From positions 930,001 through 994,000 of the forward strand of contig NC_017034.1 in NCBI RefSeq assembly GCF_000251105.1: DNA of 64,000 bases, read 5' to 3'. Each line of letters begins with the position of its first letter. The first letter of the stretch is position 1. Below are positions 24,102-33,443 of this stretch, one piece after another. The notes under the pieces were generated by a model, which worked only from the letters and a program-made list of their open reading frames with translations, did not search any database and had not been told where the DNA came from. The translations under genes and the position numbers were made by a program. Origin of the DNA: Methanocella conradii HZ254. GTDB taxonomy: Archaea; Halobacteriota; Methanocellia; Methanocellales; Methanocellaceae.

Positions 24102-25435
24102 TGCGGCGGGTCGATGCAGACGGCATATCCACGGTGGTCGGCGCCATACTGATACTCGCGCTGCTCGTCACCGTGGTGGCCATGGCTAAGGTAGTGTACC
24201 TTCCCGAGATGAAAAAGCAGGCTGAGGCCGACCACATGCAGACGGCTCTCAAGGACTTCATGGACTACAAGTCCCGGCTGGACGCTTCTTCCCAGAATGG
24301 CCGGGGCGGGACGGTGACCGGCCGCATCGAGATGGGCGGGGGAAGCATCCCCATTATAGGCCCGTCTAAGTCGAGCGGCACGCTGACGGTAGACCCGTCT
24401 TATGGGTCGTTTAACATTACGGCGTATTTCATGGATGGCAGCGCCATGAATTCCACAGCAACTAACATGGGCGCCATCGTCTATAGCTCTAATAATAATT
24501 ACTGGATAGACCAGCAGTTCCATTATGAGTGTGGAATGGTCGTCCTCACGCAGTCCTCCGGCAGCGTCATGCTGGCGCCGCCGGGCATCGCCATGCTTAG
24601 GCGGGAGGCATCACAGCCGACATATACCTTGATGGTCTCACCCATACGTATTGACGGCGCCAGGGCCTCTATAAGCTCGACTGGCAGCGAGGTCATCACA
24701 AGTACCCTGTTTCCCGAAAAGAGCTTCTACTATGGGAGCAGGGATGTTGATAATAGGTATGTTAGAGGTGTTGATAACGTTACGATAAGCGTCACCACGG
24801 ATTTTGCCCGTGAGTGGAGCCAGTATTTCCGTAGCACGTTTAGTGGCGTGGGGCTGATTGAGGGCAGTGATTTTAACGTTTCGGTGTCCGGGCGTAACGT
24901 TACGGTTAATGTGGCTCGCCCTGTGGGCAGTACCTTGTATATTGATTGTTATGATAGTGATTATATAACGACGCTTGGTAGCCCGATTGTTTCTCTGGGT
25001 CCGGTCGTCACCCCCGTGCCCAGCGTGACGCCCGCTCCTACGCCTACGCCTACTCCGGCTCCGACGCCTACGCCTACTCCTATGCCGACTTCGACTCCTA
25101 CGCCTACTCCGGCTCCGACGCCAACACCAGCCACAAGCCTAATAATAACCCCTACCTTCATCATTGTTGACAAAGGAGAGCAGTTCAGCGTCACGGTCAC
25201 CGCGATAGACGCCACTGGCAGAATAGCCACCACATACGCCGGAAAAGTCACGATCACCGATGAAGAAAATGGAAACAACCTACATGGCCCAACCACTTAC
25301 AAGTTCACGCCAGCCGACGCAGGAACACATACCTTCTCCAGCCTGTGGTACTCTGGCCCCTTATTCACCATCCACAACGTTTACGCCACCGATGGTAATC
25401 TAAAAAGCAATTACATATTAGTATTTATTATATAG
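24098..25435 (+). CDS. Large pilin-like surface protein with Pro-Thr stalk
   Basis: The 445-residue protein begins with ADGISTVVGAILILALLVTVVAMAKVVYL (about residues 6-34), an archaeal pilin signal and helix. A beta-rich domain (about 35-310) rich in Asn-x-Ser/Thr sites follows. A Pro/Thr repeat (TPAPTPTPTP type, about 312-350) then leads to a C-terminal Ig-like domain (SLIITPTFIIVDKGEQFSVTVTAID...). The PT stalk is a typical archaeal cell-wall-spanning or glycosylated linker. It is the last gene of the pilus-type operon, coupled to the smaller pilin by a 4-bp overlap. It could be an adhesin tip or a minor pilin. The exact role is unknown. Confidence 0.78.
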   Translation: MMRRVDADGISTVVGAILILALLVTVVAMAKVVYLPEMKKQAEADHMQTALKDFMDYKSRLDASSQNGRGGTVTGRIEMGGGSIPIIGPSKSSGTLTVDPSYGSFNITAYFMDGSAMNSTATNMGAIVYSSNNNYWIDQQFHYECGMVVLTQSSGSVMLAPPGIAMLRREASQPTYTLMVSPIRIDGARASISSTGSEVITSTLFPEKSFYYGSRDVDNRYVRGVDNVTISVTTDFAREWSQYFRSTFSGVGLIEGSDFNVSVSGRNVTVNVARPVGSTLYIDCYDSDYITTLGSPIVSLGPVVTPVPSVTPAPTPTPTPAPTPTPTPMPTSTPTPTPAPTPTPATSLIITPTFIIVDKGEQFSVTVTAIDATGRIATTYAGKVTITDEENGNNLHGPTTYKFTPADAGTHTFSSLWYSGPLFTIHNVYATDGNLKSNYILVFII

Positions 25436-25482
25436 CCAGATATGCGTCAATCGCCATACCCAAATACTTTCATGGCTCATTT

Positions 25483-25571
25483 CTAGTGACTGAAGGGGGG
25501 CTTCGCTCTAGTAAAGAGCAAAGCGAAGCCCCCCTTCAGCCTCAAAAATAGCATCCACTATAAAATAGAAC
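25483..25571. repeat. Hairpin-forming element, full-length copy
   Basis: A 17-bp perfect inverted repeat (25491-25507 with 25522-25538; TGAAGGGGGGCTTCGCT and its complement) encloses a 14-base loop that can itself pair. It is flanked on the left by CTAGTGAC and on the right by CATCCACTATAAAATAGAAC. Both flanks recur in the short copy at 15064-15100. It may also act as a transcription barrier downstream of the pilin operon, though no T-run follows. Confidence 0.75.
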
Positions 25572-25601
25572 AAAACCATATTTAAAAGAACATGATACAG
25601 G

Positions 25602-25676
25602 CGGGCGAGGTGGGATTTGAACCCACGGTATCCGGCTTAGGAGGCCGGCGCTATATCCTGGCTAGGCCACTCGCCC
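25602..25676 (-). tRNA. tRNA-Arg (CCU anticodon)
   Basis: A 75-nt cloverleaf can be drawn: acceptor stem GGGCGAG/CTCGCCC, T arm GTGGG-TTCAAAT-CCCAC, anticodon stem CCGGC/GCCGG around loop CTCCTAA, anticodon CCT, which reads AGG (arginine). No CCA is encoded. The D stem has one or two imperfect pairs but the rest is regular. No intron is seen. Confidence 0.9.
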
Positions 25677-25855
25677 ACGCCCGCGCACTCTACTTATCCA
25701 TTCTGGTATAAATACCCTACGAATGGACAGGCGCTAAATAAAATATAGTCCTGCTACACATATACCCGTTCAAACAGCCCTAAATACTGCCTCGTTTAAC
25801 ATAAGATTTAATAATATATAAATATCTGTTTTTAAATGTACTCAATGGTGATTAT

Positions 25856-26092
25856 ATGGCAGTTAAGAGAGATCCGTTATTGATAATATCGGCCATTTTA
25901 TTAATAATCGGCGGCCTTAACTGGCTGGTGGTGGCGTTCGGAGTCAACGTTGTAGAGGCGATTTTCGGCCCCGTCTCGACGAGCATACTGACACGGCTGA
26001 TATACATCCTGGTAGGGCTGGCGGCCATCTATATGCTGTATCCGCTTTACCTCTGGCTGACCTCGCCGGTAGAGAAGCCCGTAGCGCGCTAA
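25856..26092 (+). CDS. DUF378 small membrane protein
   Basis: The 78-residue protein has two membrane helices (about residues 8-30 and 45-68). The motif ISAILLIIGGLNWLVVAFGVN is diagnostic of DUF378, a family of unknown function. A GGTGAT ribosome binding site lies just before the ATG, with AT-rich promoter sequence upstream (25800-25835). It is monocistronic and ends 11 bp from a convergent gene. Confidence 0.88.
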   Translation: MAVKRDPLLIISAILLIIGGLNWLVVAFGVNVVEAIFGPVSTSILTRLIYILVGLAAIYMLYPLYLWLTSPVEKPVAR

Positions 26093-26103
26093 ATACGGGC
26101 TTT

Positions 26104-26934
26104 TTATTTTAGCATCTTAGCGATGACGGCCTCCTTTATGCACTCCTCGTCCATGAAGTATACCGGCCCGTCGAACGCGGGCTTCCCGTTGATAGATGCC
26201 TCGCACATCGAGGGCATGCCCGTCTCCCAGTAATCGACCACCTTCACCCTGAGGCCTTCGACGCCTTCGACGGCTTTTTTGACCTTTTCAGCGACCATCC
26301 AGGGCAGGTGGCACTGGTCGTATACCCCCAGGATGAGCACGTTCCTGTCTGTGCCGTGCTCAAAGCTTAGCTGCTCGACCTTTCCTTCAACCGAGTCGCC
26401 CAGAACCGGATACCTGAGCAGGAAGCGTTTGGTCGCATGTCCCCTGAACTCCACAGCATCCTTAAACCCATAGTTCTTATAAAAATCGTACTGCATTATT
26501 GGGGCATCCTTCAAGGTGAGCACGTCCACATACCTGCACTTTTTGCCCAGCAGCCTGTCAAAGAACCTGGTGGCGAGCATCTCATCCAGTATTGCCTTCC
26601 TTATGCCCAGGCCTGAAGGCTCGCCATCCGCCTTATCGCTGGCATACCAGGCGCAATCTATTATTGTTGTCCTTTTTACGTCGGGCGAAAATATCCCCAG
26701 GGGATGCGCTGTGGCGGGCAGGCACTCGACGAACCCCCTGGCCCCGCCATCGCCGCCATATGCCAGCATGCCGACGGTGCCAAACCTCTCTATCATGTCG
26801 AGAAGCCACTGGCGGCGGGCCTTCCGGCCTTCCATGAAGCCGGAATGCTTATTCATGCCCGGCATGTTGCCGCATAGGCCCATCAGGTCATCCACATTAT
26901 CCTTAGCTATCTTTTCAAATCTCATGCTCATCAT
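26104..26934 (-). CDS. GNAT-superfamily acetyltransferase-like protein
   Basis: The protein of about 276 residues opens with MRFEKIAKDNVDDLMGLCGN. It has a GNAT-like core with GGARGFVECLPATAHPLG near residues 65-85, a CDAWYASD-type strand, and MQYDFYKNYGFKDAVEFRG near 155-175, the usual C-terminal GNAT loop. A further C-terminal part of about 90 residues (ending near AVIAKMLK) is not part of the minimal fold and contains several Cys. The acceptor substrate is unknown. The ATG at 26934 is chosen; ATG 26925 or a TTG at 26964 are alternatives. Confidence 0.65.
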   Translation of the reverse strand: MMSMRFEKIAKDNVDDLMGLCGNMPGMNKHSGFMEGRKARRQWLLDMIERFGTVGMLAYGGDGGARGFVECLPATAHPLGIFSPDVKRTTIIDCAWYASDKADGEPSGLGIRKAILDEMLATRFFDRLLGKKCRYVDVLTLKDAPIMQYDFYKNYGFKDAVEFRGHATKRFLLRYPVLGDSVEGKVEQLSFEHGTDRNVLILGVYDQCHLPWMVAEKVKKAVEGVEGLRVKVVDYWETGMPSMCEASINGKPAFDGPVYFMDEECIKEAVIAKMLK

Positions 26935-27019
26935 ACCAACTCGGGGCAAAGCATTGCCAATCAACTTTATGAGAAAAACAAATATAAAACTTTATTGCAA
27001 GCATTCCGAAAGTAATGGC

Positions 27020-28132
27020 TTAAAATTTTCCCTTGATAAAGTCCTCTGCAAGCACGGGTATCTGCTCAAGCCAGTAGTCAACGATGCCCTCAACCTTTTT
27101 CTCGTTGGCATCGCCATAAATGCGGGCCGCCTTTATCTGAGGCTCGTCCAGCGGGGCGCCTATCCTGCTCACCAGGTACACGTAGGCCTCCTCAACCCCG
27201 TCGAGCCCGGCTATTTCATGGGCAGCCCTGTCCGCTACGACATTATAGATCTTTCCCACATGGCTCACAGGGTTCTTGCCAGCAGTAGCCTCCATGGTCA
27301 TAGGCCTGCCAGGGGTTATCAGGCCATTAAAACGATTTCCCCTCCCCGTCTCGCCGTCATCGCCCATCTCGGCAGAGGTGCCCGTAACAGTTAGGTAAAT
27401 GTCCTCGCCTCTATCCGCTGCGTTAACGGCCACAGCGGCGTCATCCCAATCGGTGGCCACCTGTCTCAGCACCTCGCCCTCGATGGCCACCTTGATATCC
27501 TCGTACTGCTCCCTATCCTTAACGTATTTAGACACGATGGCCGCTGCCAGCGTGAAGTGTACGGCGCCCCCTCTTCGTATGCCCATGACCTTTACGTCCT
27601 CGCCGACACCCCTCACCGACCTCATTAGAGGCTCAATCCTCAAGGCGCTCTCCTCTAAATGGCTTAGTGGGGCAAACCCTATGCCAATAGACGTATCGTT
27701 GGCTAAAGCCTTGCCAGCCAGGCCGCGCAGCTCGGCTGAGCCGACGCCAATCCTCGGCTCAACTATAAAATCGTGGCCGATGTTCTTGAGCGTGGCCCGA
27801 AGGAACTTCTCCGCCGCCTCCCTCGCGATGTCCTGCACGGGCACCTTCGCTCCCCCCACATCGTCGGTGGCACGGCCTCCGATGATTACTGCGAGAGGCC
27901 TCAACACCTCTCCTCCGCCAAACCGGGGGCTTGAGCGCCCCCCTATGAGTAAAACCTTATCCACGTTATGATGCATTATGCGCCCAAAGTGGTCCATATA
28001 ATAGCGGCACAGGCTCCTCGACACCGCGTCAGAGACTCCATCACACAAAGTATCGGGATGGCCCAGCCCTTTTTTCTCTACGATCTCAAACCCACAGGCT
28101 CCATATGGCCGCCTTATCTTTTCAATCAACAT
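27020..28132 (-). CDS. mat: Archaeal S-adenosylmethionine synthetase
   Basis: The 370-residue enzyme makes SAM from methionine and ATP. It is of the archaeal type (PF01941), recognised from VEKKGLGHPDTLCDG near residues 18-32, GGRSSPRFGGGEVLRP near 64-79, the ADRGEDIYLTVTGTSAEMGDDGETGRGNR block near 240-268, and GKNPVSHVGKIYN near 288-300. It is slightly shorter than the roughly 400-residue norm but has all these blocks. In this genome SAM feeds several radical SAM enzymes seen nearby (tes-like, cofG/H). It lies 32 bp downstream of scpB on the same strand and could be read through from the condensin operon. Confidence 0.95.
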   Translation of the reverse strand: MLIEKIRRPYGACGFEIVEKKGLGHPDTLCDGVSDAVSRSLCRYYMDHFGRIMHHNVDKVLLIGGRSSPRFGGGEVLRPLAVIIGGRATDDVGGAKVPVQDIAREAAEKFLRATLKNIGHDFIVEPRIGVGSAELRGLAGKALANDTSIGIGFAPLSHLEESALRIEPLMRSVRGVGEDVKVMGIRRGGAVHFTLAAAIVSKYVKDREQYEDIKVAIEGEVLRQVATDWDDAAVAVNAADRGEDIYLTVTGTSAEMGDDGETGRGNRFNGLITPGRPMTMEATAGKNPVSHVGKIYNVVADRAAHEIAGLDGVEEAYVYLVSRIGAPLDEPQIKAARIYGDANEKKVEGIVDYWLEQIPVLAEDFIKGKF

Positions 28133-28164
28133 CTAGCTATAGATTATCCCGCCACGGCAAAAAG

Positions 28165-28755
28165 CTACCTCTTGCCTACGGGCATGAGCTTCCTGACGGC
28201 GTCGAAAGCGTCCATGTCAGGCACCTTGGACTCGAGCCACCTGCTCAGCGACTCCTTCTTAAGCTTCGCCTTATTCTTAATCTGTGCCTTTATGGACTCC
28301 ACGTCTCCCCTGGACAGCCCAAAATAATCGCAGAACTTATCGGTAGTCGTCAGCTCGTAGGAGCGGCCAGCCCTCTTTTTCTGGATGAGGCCCTTCTCCA
28401 GGAGCAGGGCGACGTGCTCGTAAGCTGCCTGGCCCCTCACCTCGACGAGGTCGGACTGCTGTATTGGCTGATAGTAGGCGATGACCGAGAGCGTCCTTAA
28501 AACAGGAGGCTTAAGCTCGCCGGGAGAGAGCGCCATGACGCGCTCCGCATACTCGGGCTTGAGCTGCATGGAGTATTTGCCCTCCAGCCTTACCACTTCT
28601 ATGGGAGACCCCCTCTGCCTGTACTCCTCCATCAGCTTCTCCACAAGCGAGTTAATATAAGTGCTCGACCGGCTCAGGAGGCCTTTGAGCTGCTGCTCGC
28701 TGACCGGCCCTCCCGCAGAAAACAGCGCCGCCTCAAGAAGGCTTTTCTCATCCAA
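28165..28755 (-). CDS. scpB: Segregation and condensation protein ScpB
   Basis: The 196-residue protein has the two winged-helix domains of ScpB: EAALFSAGGPVSEQQLKGLL at the start and LRTLSVIAYYQPIQQSDLVEVRGQAAYEHVALLLEKGLI in the middle. It binds ScpA and regulates SMC head engagement in chromosome condensation and segregation. Its start overlaps the scpA stop by 8 bp, so the two are coupled. Confidence 0.95.
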   Translation of the reverse strand: MDEKSLLEAALFSAGGPVSEQQLKGLLSRSSTYINSLVEKLMEEYRQRGSPIEVVRLEGKYSMQLKPEYAERVMALSPGELKPPVLRTLSVIAYYQPIQQSDLVEVRGQAAYEHVALLLEKGLIQKKRAGRSYELTTTDKFCDYFGLSRGDVESIKAQIKNKAKLKKESLSRWLESKVPDMDAFDAVRKLMPVGKR

Positions 28756-29431
28756 CCTGCCTCGACCTCCTTATGAGAATATCCTCGAAGATGTTCTCCT
28801 GAATGAGCGTGACGTACTTGCGGTTTGCCAGGAATAAAAGGGGTAGGTAGACGTCCACTATGCCCCGCGGAGTGTTGTCAGTGATCAGCTCCGAGAACAT
28901 CACGAACTCCCTGTAAGCGAACTCCCTGTCAAGCAGGCTTCCCAGCTCGAGGATGCTCTTTTCGATGTCCTCCTTGTGGGCGATGCTCAACACCTCTTCG
29001 ATGGTCTTGCGGTGAGGCTTCTCAATCCTGAGGCTCTTCCGCATATGGGATATATCCTTCGTGGCGACCGCCCGCTGGAGCTCAACTATAAGCTCCTGTA
29101 AGGTCACGGGCCTGGCCGACGACCGCCTGTGCCTGGGCTCCAGCATCGGGAGCTCCTCCGGCTCCAGGCCGAACTCCAGGGGTTCCTCCTCAGGCTCTGG
29201 GGGTGGCGCGTTCACGAGCAGGTCAGACTTCATGCGCAACAATATGGAAGCGTAAAGTAAAGTCCGGGCCGACGCCCTGAGGTCTACCTTCTCCCTTTCC
29301 ACCAGCTTCGCAAGGAATTTATCGGTTACGTCGATTATGTCGATATTCCAGGGGTCTATCTCGCCTGACCTCGCCATCTCTAATAGTATCTCGATGGACT
29401 CTTCCTGCTGTGGGGCCGTGTCAGCCTGCAC
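28748..29431 (-). CDS. scpA: Segregation and condensation protein ScpA (kleisin)
   Basis: The 227-residue kleisin has the N-terminal SMC-neck-binding helices (MARSGEIDPWNIDIIDVTDKFL), LLYASILLRMKSDLL at about residues 63-77, a Pro/Glu-rich middle, and a C-terminal winged helix that binds the SMC head. It bridges the two SMC heads. Its start lies inside the end of smc (11-bp overlap) and its end overlaps scpB. Confidence 0.95.
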   Translation of the reverse strand: MQADTAPQQEESIEILLEMARSGEIDPWNIDIIDVTDKFLAKLVEREKVDLRASARTLLYASILLRMKSDLLVNAPPPEPEEEPLEFGLEPEELPMLEPRHRRSSARPVTLQELIVELQRAVATKDISHMRKSLRIEKPHRKTIEEVLSIAHKEDIEKSILELGSLLDREFAYREFVMFSELITDNTPRGIVDVYLPLLFLANRKYVTLIQENIFEDILIRRSRQVG

Positions 29432-32400
29432 GGAGCTTCACCCCTGTGATGCTCGATATGTTGTTTTCCTGCATGGCTATGCCGATGGTCCTGTTCGCAG
29501 ACTCGATCATAGGCTTCCTCAAGGAGACGACGATGAACTGGGCGTCCTTCGCAAGCTTCTTTATCATGCGCGCCACGCGCTCGGCGTTGGCGCCATCCAG
29601 AAACATGTCTATCTCGTCGAAGACGTAGAACGGCGCAGGCATGTGCCGCTGGATTGCGAATATAAAAGCTAGAGCGGTCAGGCTCTTCTCGCCCCCGGAC
29701 ATCGCCTCCAGCCTGTGGAGCGACTTACCCTGGGGCTGGGCGTGTATGGTCAATCCGCCGGAAAACGGGTCATCGGGGTTTTCCAGTATAAGCTCCCCGA
29801 AGCCATCTGACAATTCCTTGAAAATCTCCTTAAAGTGCCCGTTAATCGCGTTAAACGTGGCCAAAAAGGTCTCCTTTTTCATCTTCTTGTAGTGCTCTAT
29901 CTTCTCCAGGATGTTTTCCCGCTCCTTCTGGAGGGTGTCGCGCTTGCCCGTGAGCTCGGTTAGGCGGGCCTGGACGCTATCGTACTCAGTGATAGAGAGC
30001 ATGTTGACCGGCTCCAGCGCCTGCATCTTCTTCTCGAGCAATGAGATTGTCGCCTTCACCTTTTCCAGTGGCGGCACGTCTTCGGAGGGCTGGATACCCC
30101 TCTCCTGCACGGCCTTTTCAAGGGACTTGATCTTCTCCAGGCACTCCTCCCTGGAGACCTCCAGGGTGTTAAGCATGGCAGTTAGCCTTTCCAGCGAGCG
30201 GCGCGTCTCGTATAGGTCCTGGTCGGCCTTCGACAGCGCTTCAGACATGGCCTCCCGCTGCCTCTTCATGCCGGCAAGCTCTGCATCGATCTCCTTCTCG
30301 CGAGTCGACATCTCCTCTATATCCTTCTCGAAATCGTGTATCTGAGCCTCGTTCTGGGCTATCTTTTCCCGCAGCGAGGCGATGTCCTCGTCTATCCTTG
30401 CGCCGCGTTCCCTGCTCTCCTCGATGCGGGCGCTAACGTAGCCCTTCTCCATCCTGAGCGCCGCTATGGCCGACTCGGTGTCCCTTATCCTGCCTTCAAG
30501 GCGCCTCATCTCCTCCTCGATGCGGCCCGCCTCTTCCGTGAGCGATGGCATTTCAGAGCCCTTAAGCTCCTCCTCCAGCCTCGCCGCCTCCGCGCTTACT
30601 GCCGCTATGTCTTTATCAGCGCTTGAGATGGCATCCTCTGCAGCGATGAGCTCGTCCCTCAGCCTTCGGCGCTCCTCCCTCAGCGCCTCTATGGCGGCCT
30701 CTTTTTCCTTGATGGCTGCCTCAAGCCTGGACGCCCGGCCGGCCAGCTCCTCCTTGCGGGCGTTAAGCTTAGAGGCCTGGGCCTCTATTGCCGACCTGTC
30801 CTTCTTCAGGCTATAGATATGGCCTTCGATCGACTCAATCTTTTTTAAGATTGAGTCACGGCTAGACTCCTGTATGGTTATCTGCTCCGCCAGCGCCTTG
30901 ATGCGCTCCTCTTCGGATGCCTTAAACCTCAGCTTGGCACGGGACCGGAAGCCGCCCGTCATGGCGCCGCTCTTCTCGATAAGGTCGCCGTCGAGGGTTA
31001 CAATCCTCCCCGTGCCGATGAGGCGGCGGGCCGTCTCAAGCGTGTCAACTACAAGCGTGTCCCCGAACACGTACCAGAACGCAGGGTCGAAGCGGCTATC
31101 GAACTCCACCAGGTTGATGGCATAGTCGATGACGCCCGGCTCCCTTATAGCCCTGAGCGGAAGGCGCTGCCTCATCCTGTTCAATGGCAAAAAGGTGGCG
31201 GTACCCAGCCTCCTCTCCTTCAAATAATATATACACCTGGCGGCATCCTCGTCGTTGTCCACGACGATGTTCTGGAGGCGGCTGCCTGCGGCCACCTCCA
31301 GGGCGGTGGCGTACTCCTCCCTGACCTTTCCAAGCTCGGCGATGGTGCCATATATTCCAGGAAGCTCGTGGGAGTTACGGGCGCTAAGGATGGCGCCGAC
31401 CGCCTCGCTGTACCCATCATAGTCCTCGTACGCCCTGACGCGGGCCTCAGCCTTAGCGTACTCCTCCTGCAGCTTTCGTAGCTTTTCCTCTATGCCCGAT
31501 AGCTCATGCCTCGCCCGAGACCTCGCGCCCTCCATGTCGCTAATATCAGCATCGAGCGCCTGGGCCTTCTTTTGAAGCTCCACGATATCCTTTTCGATGT
31601 TGCCAGCCTCGACGCGGGCCTCCTCGATGCGGCTTCTACTCGAGGCTATCTCGGCCACGGCGTCCTGCTCCTCATCCTGCTTGCGGCGGGCGGCGTCCAG
31701 TATCCTGTCCTTCTCCCTGAGCTTCTCGTTGCGAAGGTTGCGGGACGCCTCCAGCGCAGCCTTAACCTCGGAGAGGCGCGTACGGACTCCTGCAAACCTG
31801 GCGTCGATGGCGGACATCTTCTTTTGAACCTCCTCGAGGCTGCCCTTCCTGAAGGCGTACTCGTTCGCCAGGCTAAGCTTCCGCGCCTCTTCCCCCGCTA
31901 TTTTGCCGTCCAGCTCCTCAACCTGGCCTTTTGCCCTTTCCGCCTCTAAAAAGAGCTTCTGCTTTTCCGACTCCCGGCTCGCTATCTCAGACCTTGAGAA
32001 CTCGATGATGTTGCTGCAGGCCTTGATGCCGGCACGGGCCTCCTCTATCCGCCGCTTTATTAAGAGCTGCTCGCCCTCTCCCTTCTCCGTTATGGTATCA
32101 TTAAGGGCCTTGATGTCGTCCTTCAGCTTTTGAACCGCTGCGCCCTTCTTCTCCGCCTCGGCGATGACGGCCTGCCTCTTCGAGGCCTTATCCGCTATGT
32201 CCTCGAGCAGCGAGTCCAGCACCTGCTGCGCCTCCTTTAGCTCTGACAGAACCAGGTAGCCCTCGTTCCTGGCCTTCTCATCCTTATAAGACTTGTAGAG
32301 AAGAGCCTGGTCCCTCTCTGATTTAAGCTGGGCGAGGCGGGCCTCCACCTCGGATATTATTATAGAGACGCGGTCTATCCGCTCCCTCACGATGTCTAGC

Positions 32401-32942
32401 TCCGCGAGCGCCTTATCGGTCTTCTCGTCGAACTCGGCCGTGCCCGCGATCTCGTCGATTATCTTTCGGCGCTCGAAGTCGCTCACCTCTATGATGCGGG
32501 TAACGTCGCCCTGCATTATGACGTTGTAGCTATTCGGGGATATCCTCGCCTTGAGGAGCTGCTCGTGTATCTCTGAAAGAGAGCAGGGCTTATCGTTGAA
32601 ATAGTAATAGCTGTAGTAGCCGCTGTCGCTTGACTTGATGCGCCTCGTCACCGTGACCTCGTCCTGGTCGACCGGCAGCTCGCGGTCCGTGTTGTCGAAG
32701 CGAATCGTGACCTCGGCGGTGCCCGAGCTCTTGCCATCCACGCTATATATGAGATCGGTGAGCTTCTCCGCCCTCATAGAGCGGGAGTTCGACAGGCCGA
32801 GGCAAAAGACTATGCTGTCTACGACGTTGCTCTTGCCAGAGCCGTTTGGGCCGCTGATCGTGGTAAAATCGTCAAAGAAAGGTATTTTAGCCCTGCGGCC
32901 GAACGACTTGAAGTTGTTCAGCTCTATCTCTTTTATGTGCAT
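29421..32942 (-). CDS. smc: Chromosome segregation ATPase SMC
   Basis: The 1173-residue SMC has the Walker A motif GPNGSGKSN at about residues 33-41, long coiled coils (about 165-500 and 680-1000), a hinge domain around 510-670 (LPGIYGTIAELGKV... TLDGDLIEKSGAMTGGFR), the ABC signature LEAMSGGEKSL at about 1070-1080, and Walker B PFYVFDEIDMFLD near 1103-1115. It forms a ring with ScpA and ScpB that compacts and disentangles the chromosome. All ATPase residues are intact, and length is normal. It lies behind a small coiled-coil protein gene with a 15-bp gap. Confidence 0.97.
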   Translation of the reverse strand: MHIKEIELNNFKSFGRRAKIPFFDDFTTISGPNGSGKSNVVDSIVFCLGLSNSRSMRAEKLTDLIYSVDGKSSGTAEVTIRFDNTDRELPVDQDEVTVTRRIKSSDSGYYSYYYFNDKPCSLSEIHEQLLKARISPNSYNVIMQGDVTRIIEVSDFERRKIIDEIAGTAEFDEKTDKALAELDIVRERIDRVSIIISEVEARLAQLKSERDQALLYKSYKDEKARNEGYLVLSELKEAQQVLDSLLEDIADKASKRQAVIAEAEKKGAAVQKLKDDIKALNDTITEKGEGEQLLIKRRIEEARAGIKACSNIIEFSRSEIASRESEKQKLFLEAERAKGQVEELDGKIAGEEARKLSLANEYAFRKGSLEEVQKKMSAIDARFAGVRTRLSEVKAALEASRNLRNEKLREKDRILDAARRKQDEEQDAVAEIASSRSRIEEARVEAGNIEKDIVELQKKAQALDADISDMEGARSRARHELSGIEEKLRKLQEEYAKAEARVRAYEDYDGYSEAVGAILSARNSHELPGIYGTIAELGKVREEYATALEVAAGSRLQNIVVDNDEDAARCIYYLKERRLGTATFLPLNRMRQRLPLRAIREPGVIDYAINLVEFDSRFDPAFWYVFGDTLVVDTLETARRLIGTGRIVTLDGDLIEKSGAMTGGFRSRAKLRFKASEEERIKALAEQITIQESSRDSILKKIESIEGHIYSLKKDRSAIEAQASKLNARKEELAGRASRLEAAIKEKEAAIEALREERRRLRDELIAAEDAISSADKDIAAVSAEAARLEEELKGSEMPSLTEEAGRIEEEMRRLEGRIRDTESAIAALRMEKGYVSARIEESRERGARIDEDIASLREKIAQNEAQIHDFEKDIEEMSTREKEIDAELAGMKRQREAMSEALSKADQDLYETRRSLERLTAMLNTLEVSREECLEKIKSLEKAVQERGIQPSEDVPPLEKVKATISLLEKKMQALEPVNMLSITEYDSVQARLTELTGKRDTLQKERENILEKIEHYKKMKKETFLATFNAINGHFKEIFKELSDGFGELILENPDDPFSGGLTIHAQPQGKSLHRLEAMSGGEKSLTALAFIFAIQRHMPAPFYVFDEIDMFLDGANAERVARMIKKLAKDAQFIVVSLRKPMIESANRTIGIAMQENNISSITGVKLRAG

Positions 32943-32957
32943 GGACCCACGCTTTGG

Positions 32958-33377
32958 TCACGAGTTTCTGCTCAAGTGGAAGAACCTGAGCGCGTCGTCC
33001 TTATGACCATCTTCCTTAATATCCTTCTGGTCTGATGCCGCGAACTTATCGAAGAGCTGTGGATCCATGGGCACGCTCCCCGGGATGGACAGGTCCTCTT
33101 CGGGATACCCCTCCTCATTTTCCCTTGACATGGCCATGAGCACCGTGTTGAACGTCTCCTCGAGGGCGCCCATCTTCTTCAAGACCTCTGAGAGCGTTAT
33201 CTGGGCCTCCTTGACCTCCATCTCCAGGTGGTCAACCTTCTCCGCCAGGGCTTTTATCTCCCCGCCAGAGCCGGATGAGGCCTCTATCTCCCTCTTCAAG
33301 GAGCGGATCTCCTCGTCCTTCTCCTTAAGCCTCTGCTCCAATCGCCCGAGCACAATATCCTTGATATCCCCTTCCAT
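32958..33377 (-). CDS. Small coiled-coil protein leading the smc operon
   Basis: The 139-residue product is mostly one charged coiled coil (about residues 8-85; heptad-like Leu spacing in LEQRLKEKDEEIRSLKREIE and KVDHLEMEVKEAQITLSEVLKKMGALEETF), followed by an acidic tail. I know no characterised function. Its position 15 bp upstream of smc, in an operon that otherwise encodes only condensin subunits, suggests a DNA-organisation role or a regulatory partner of SMC. Confidence 0.75.
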   Translation of the reverse strand: MEGDIKDIVLGRLEQRLKEKDEEIRSLKREIEASSGSGGEIKALAEKVDHLEMEVKEAQITLSEVLKKMGALEETFNTVLMAMSRENEEGYPEEDLSIPGSVPMDPQLFDKFAASDQKDIKEDGHKDDALRFFHLSRNS

Positions 33378-33443
33378 TTTGAACCCTTACTTGGTAAAAC
33401 GAAGTTTGTGTATATATTTGTTGCTCTGCGGGGAAAAATGGGC

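Noticed and set aside
24961..25296. Minus-strand frame rich in Val-Gly repeats
   Set aside because: It is the complement of the Pro/Thr repeat of the pilin-like gene on the plus strand and has no independent support.
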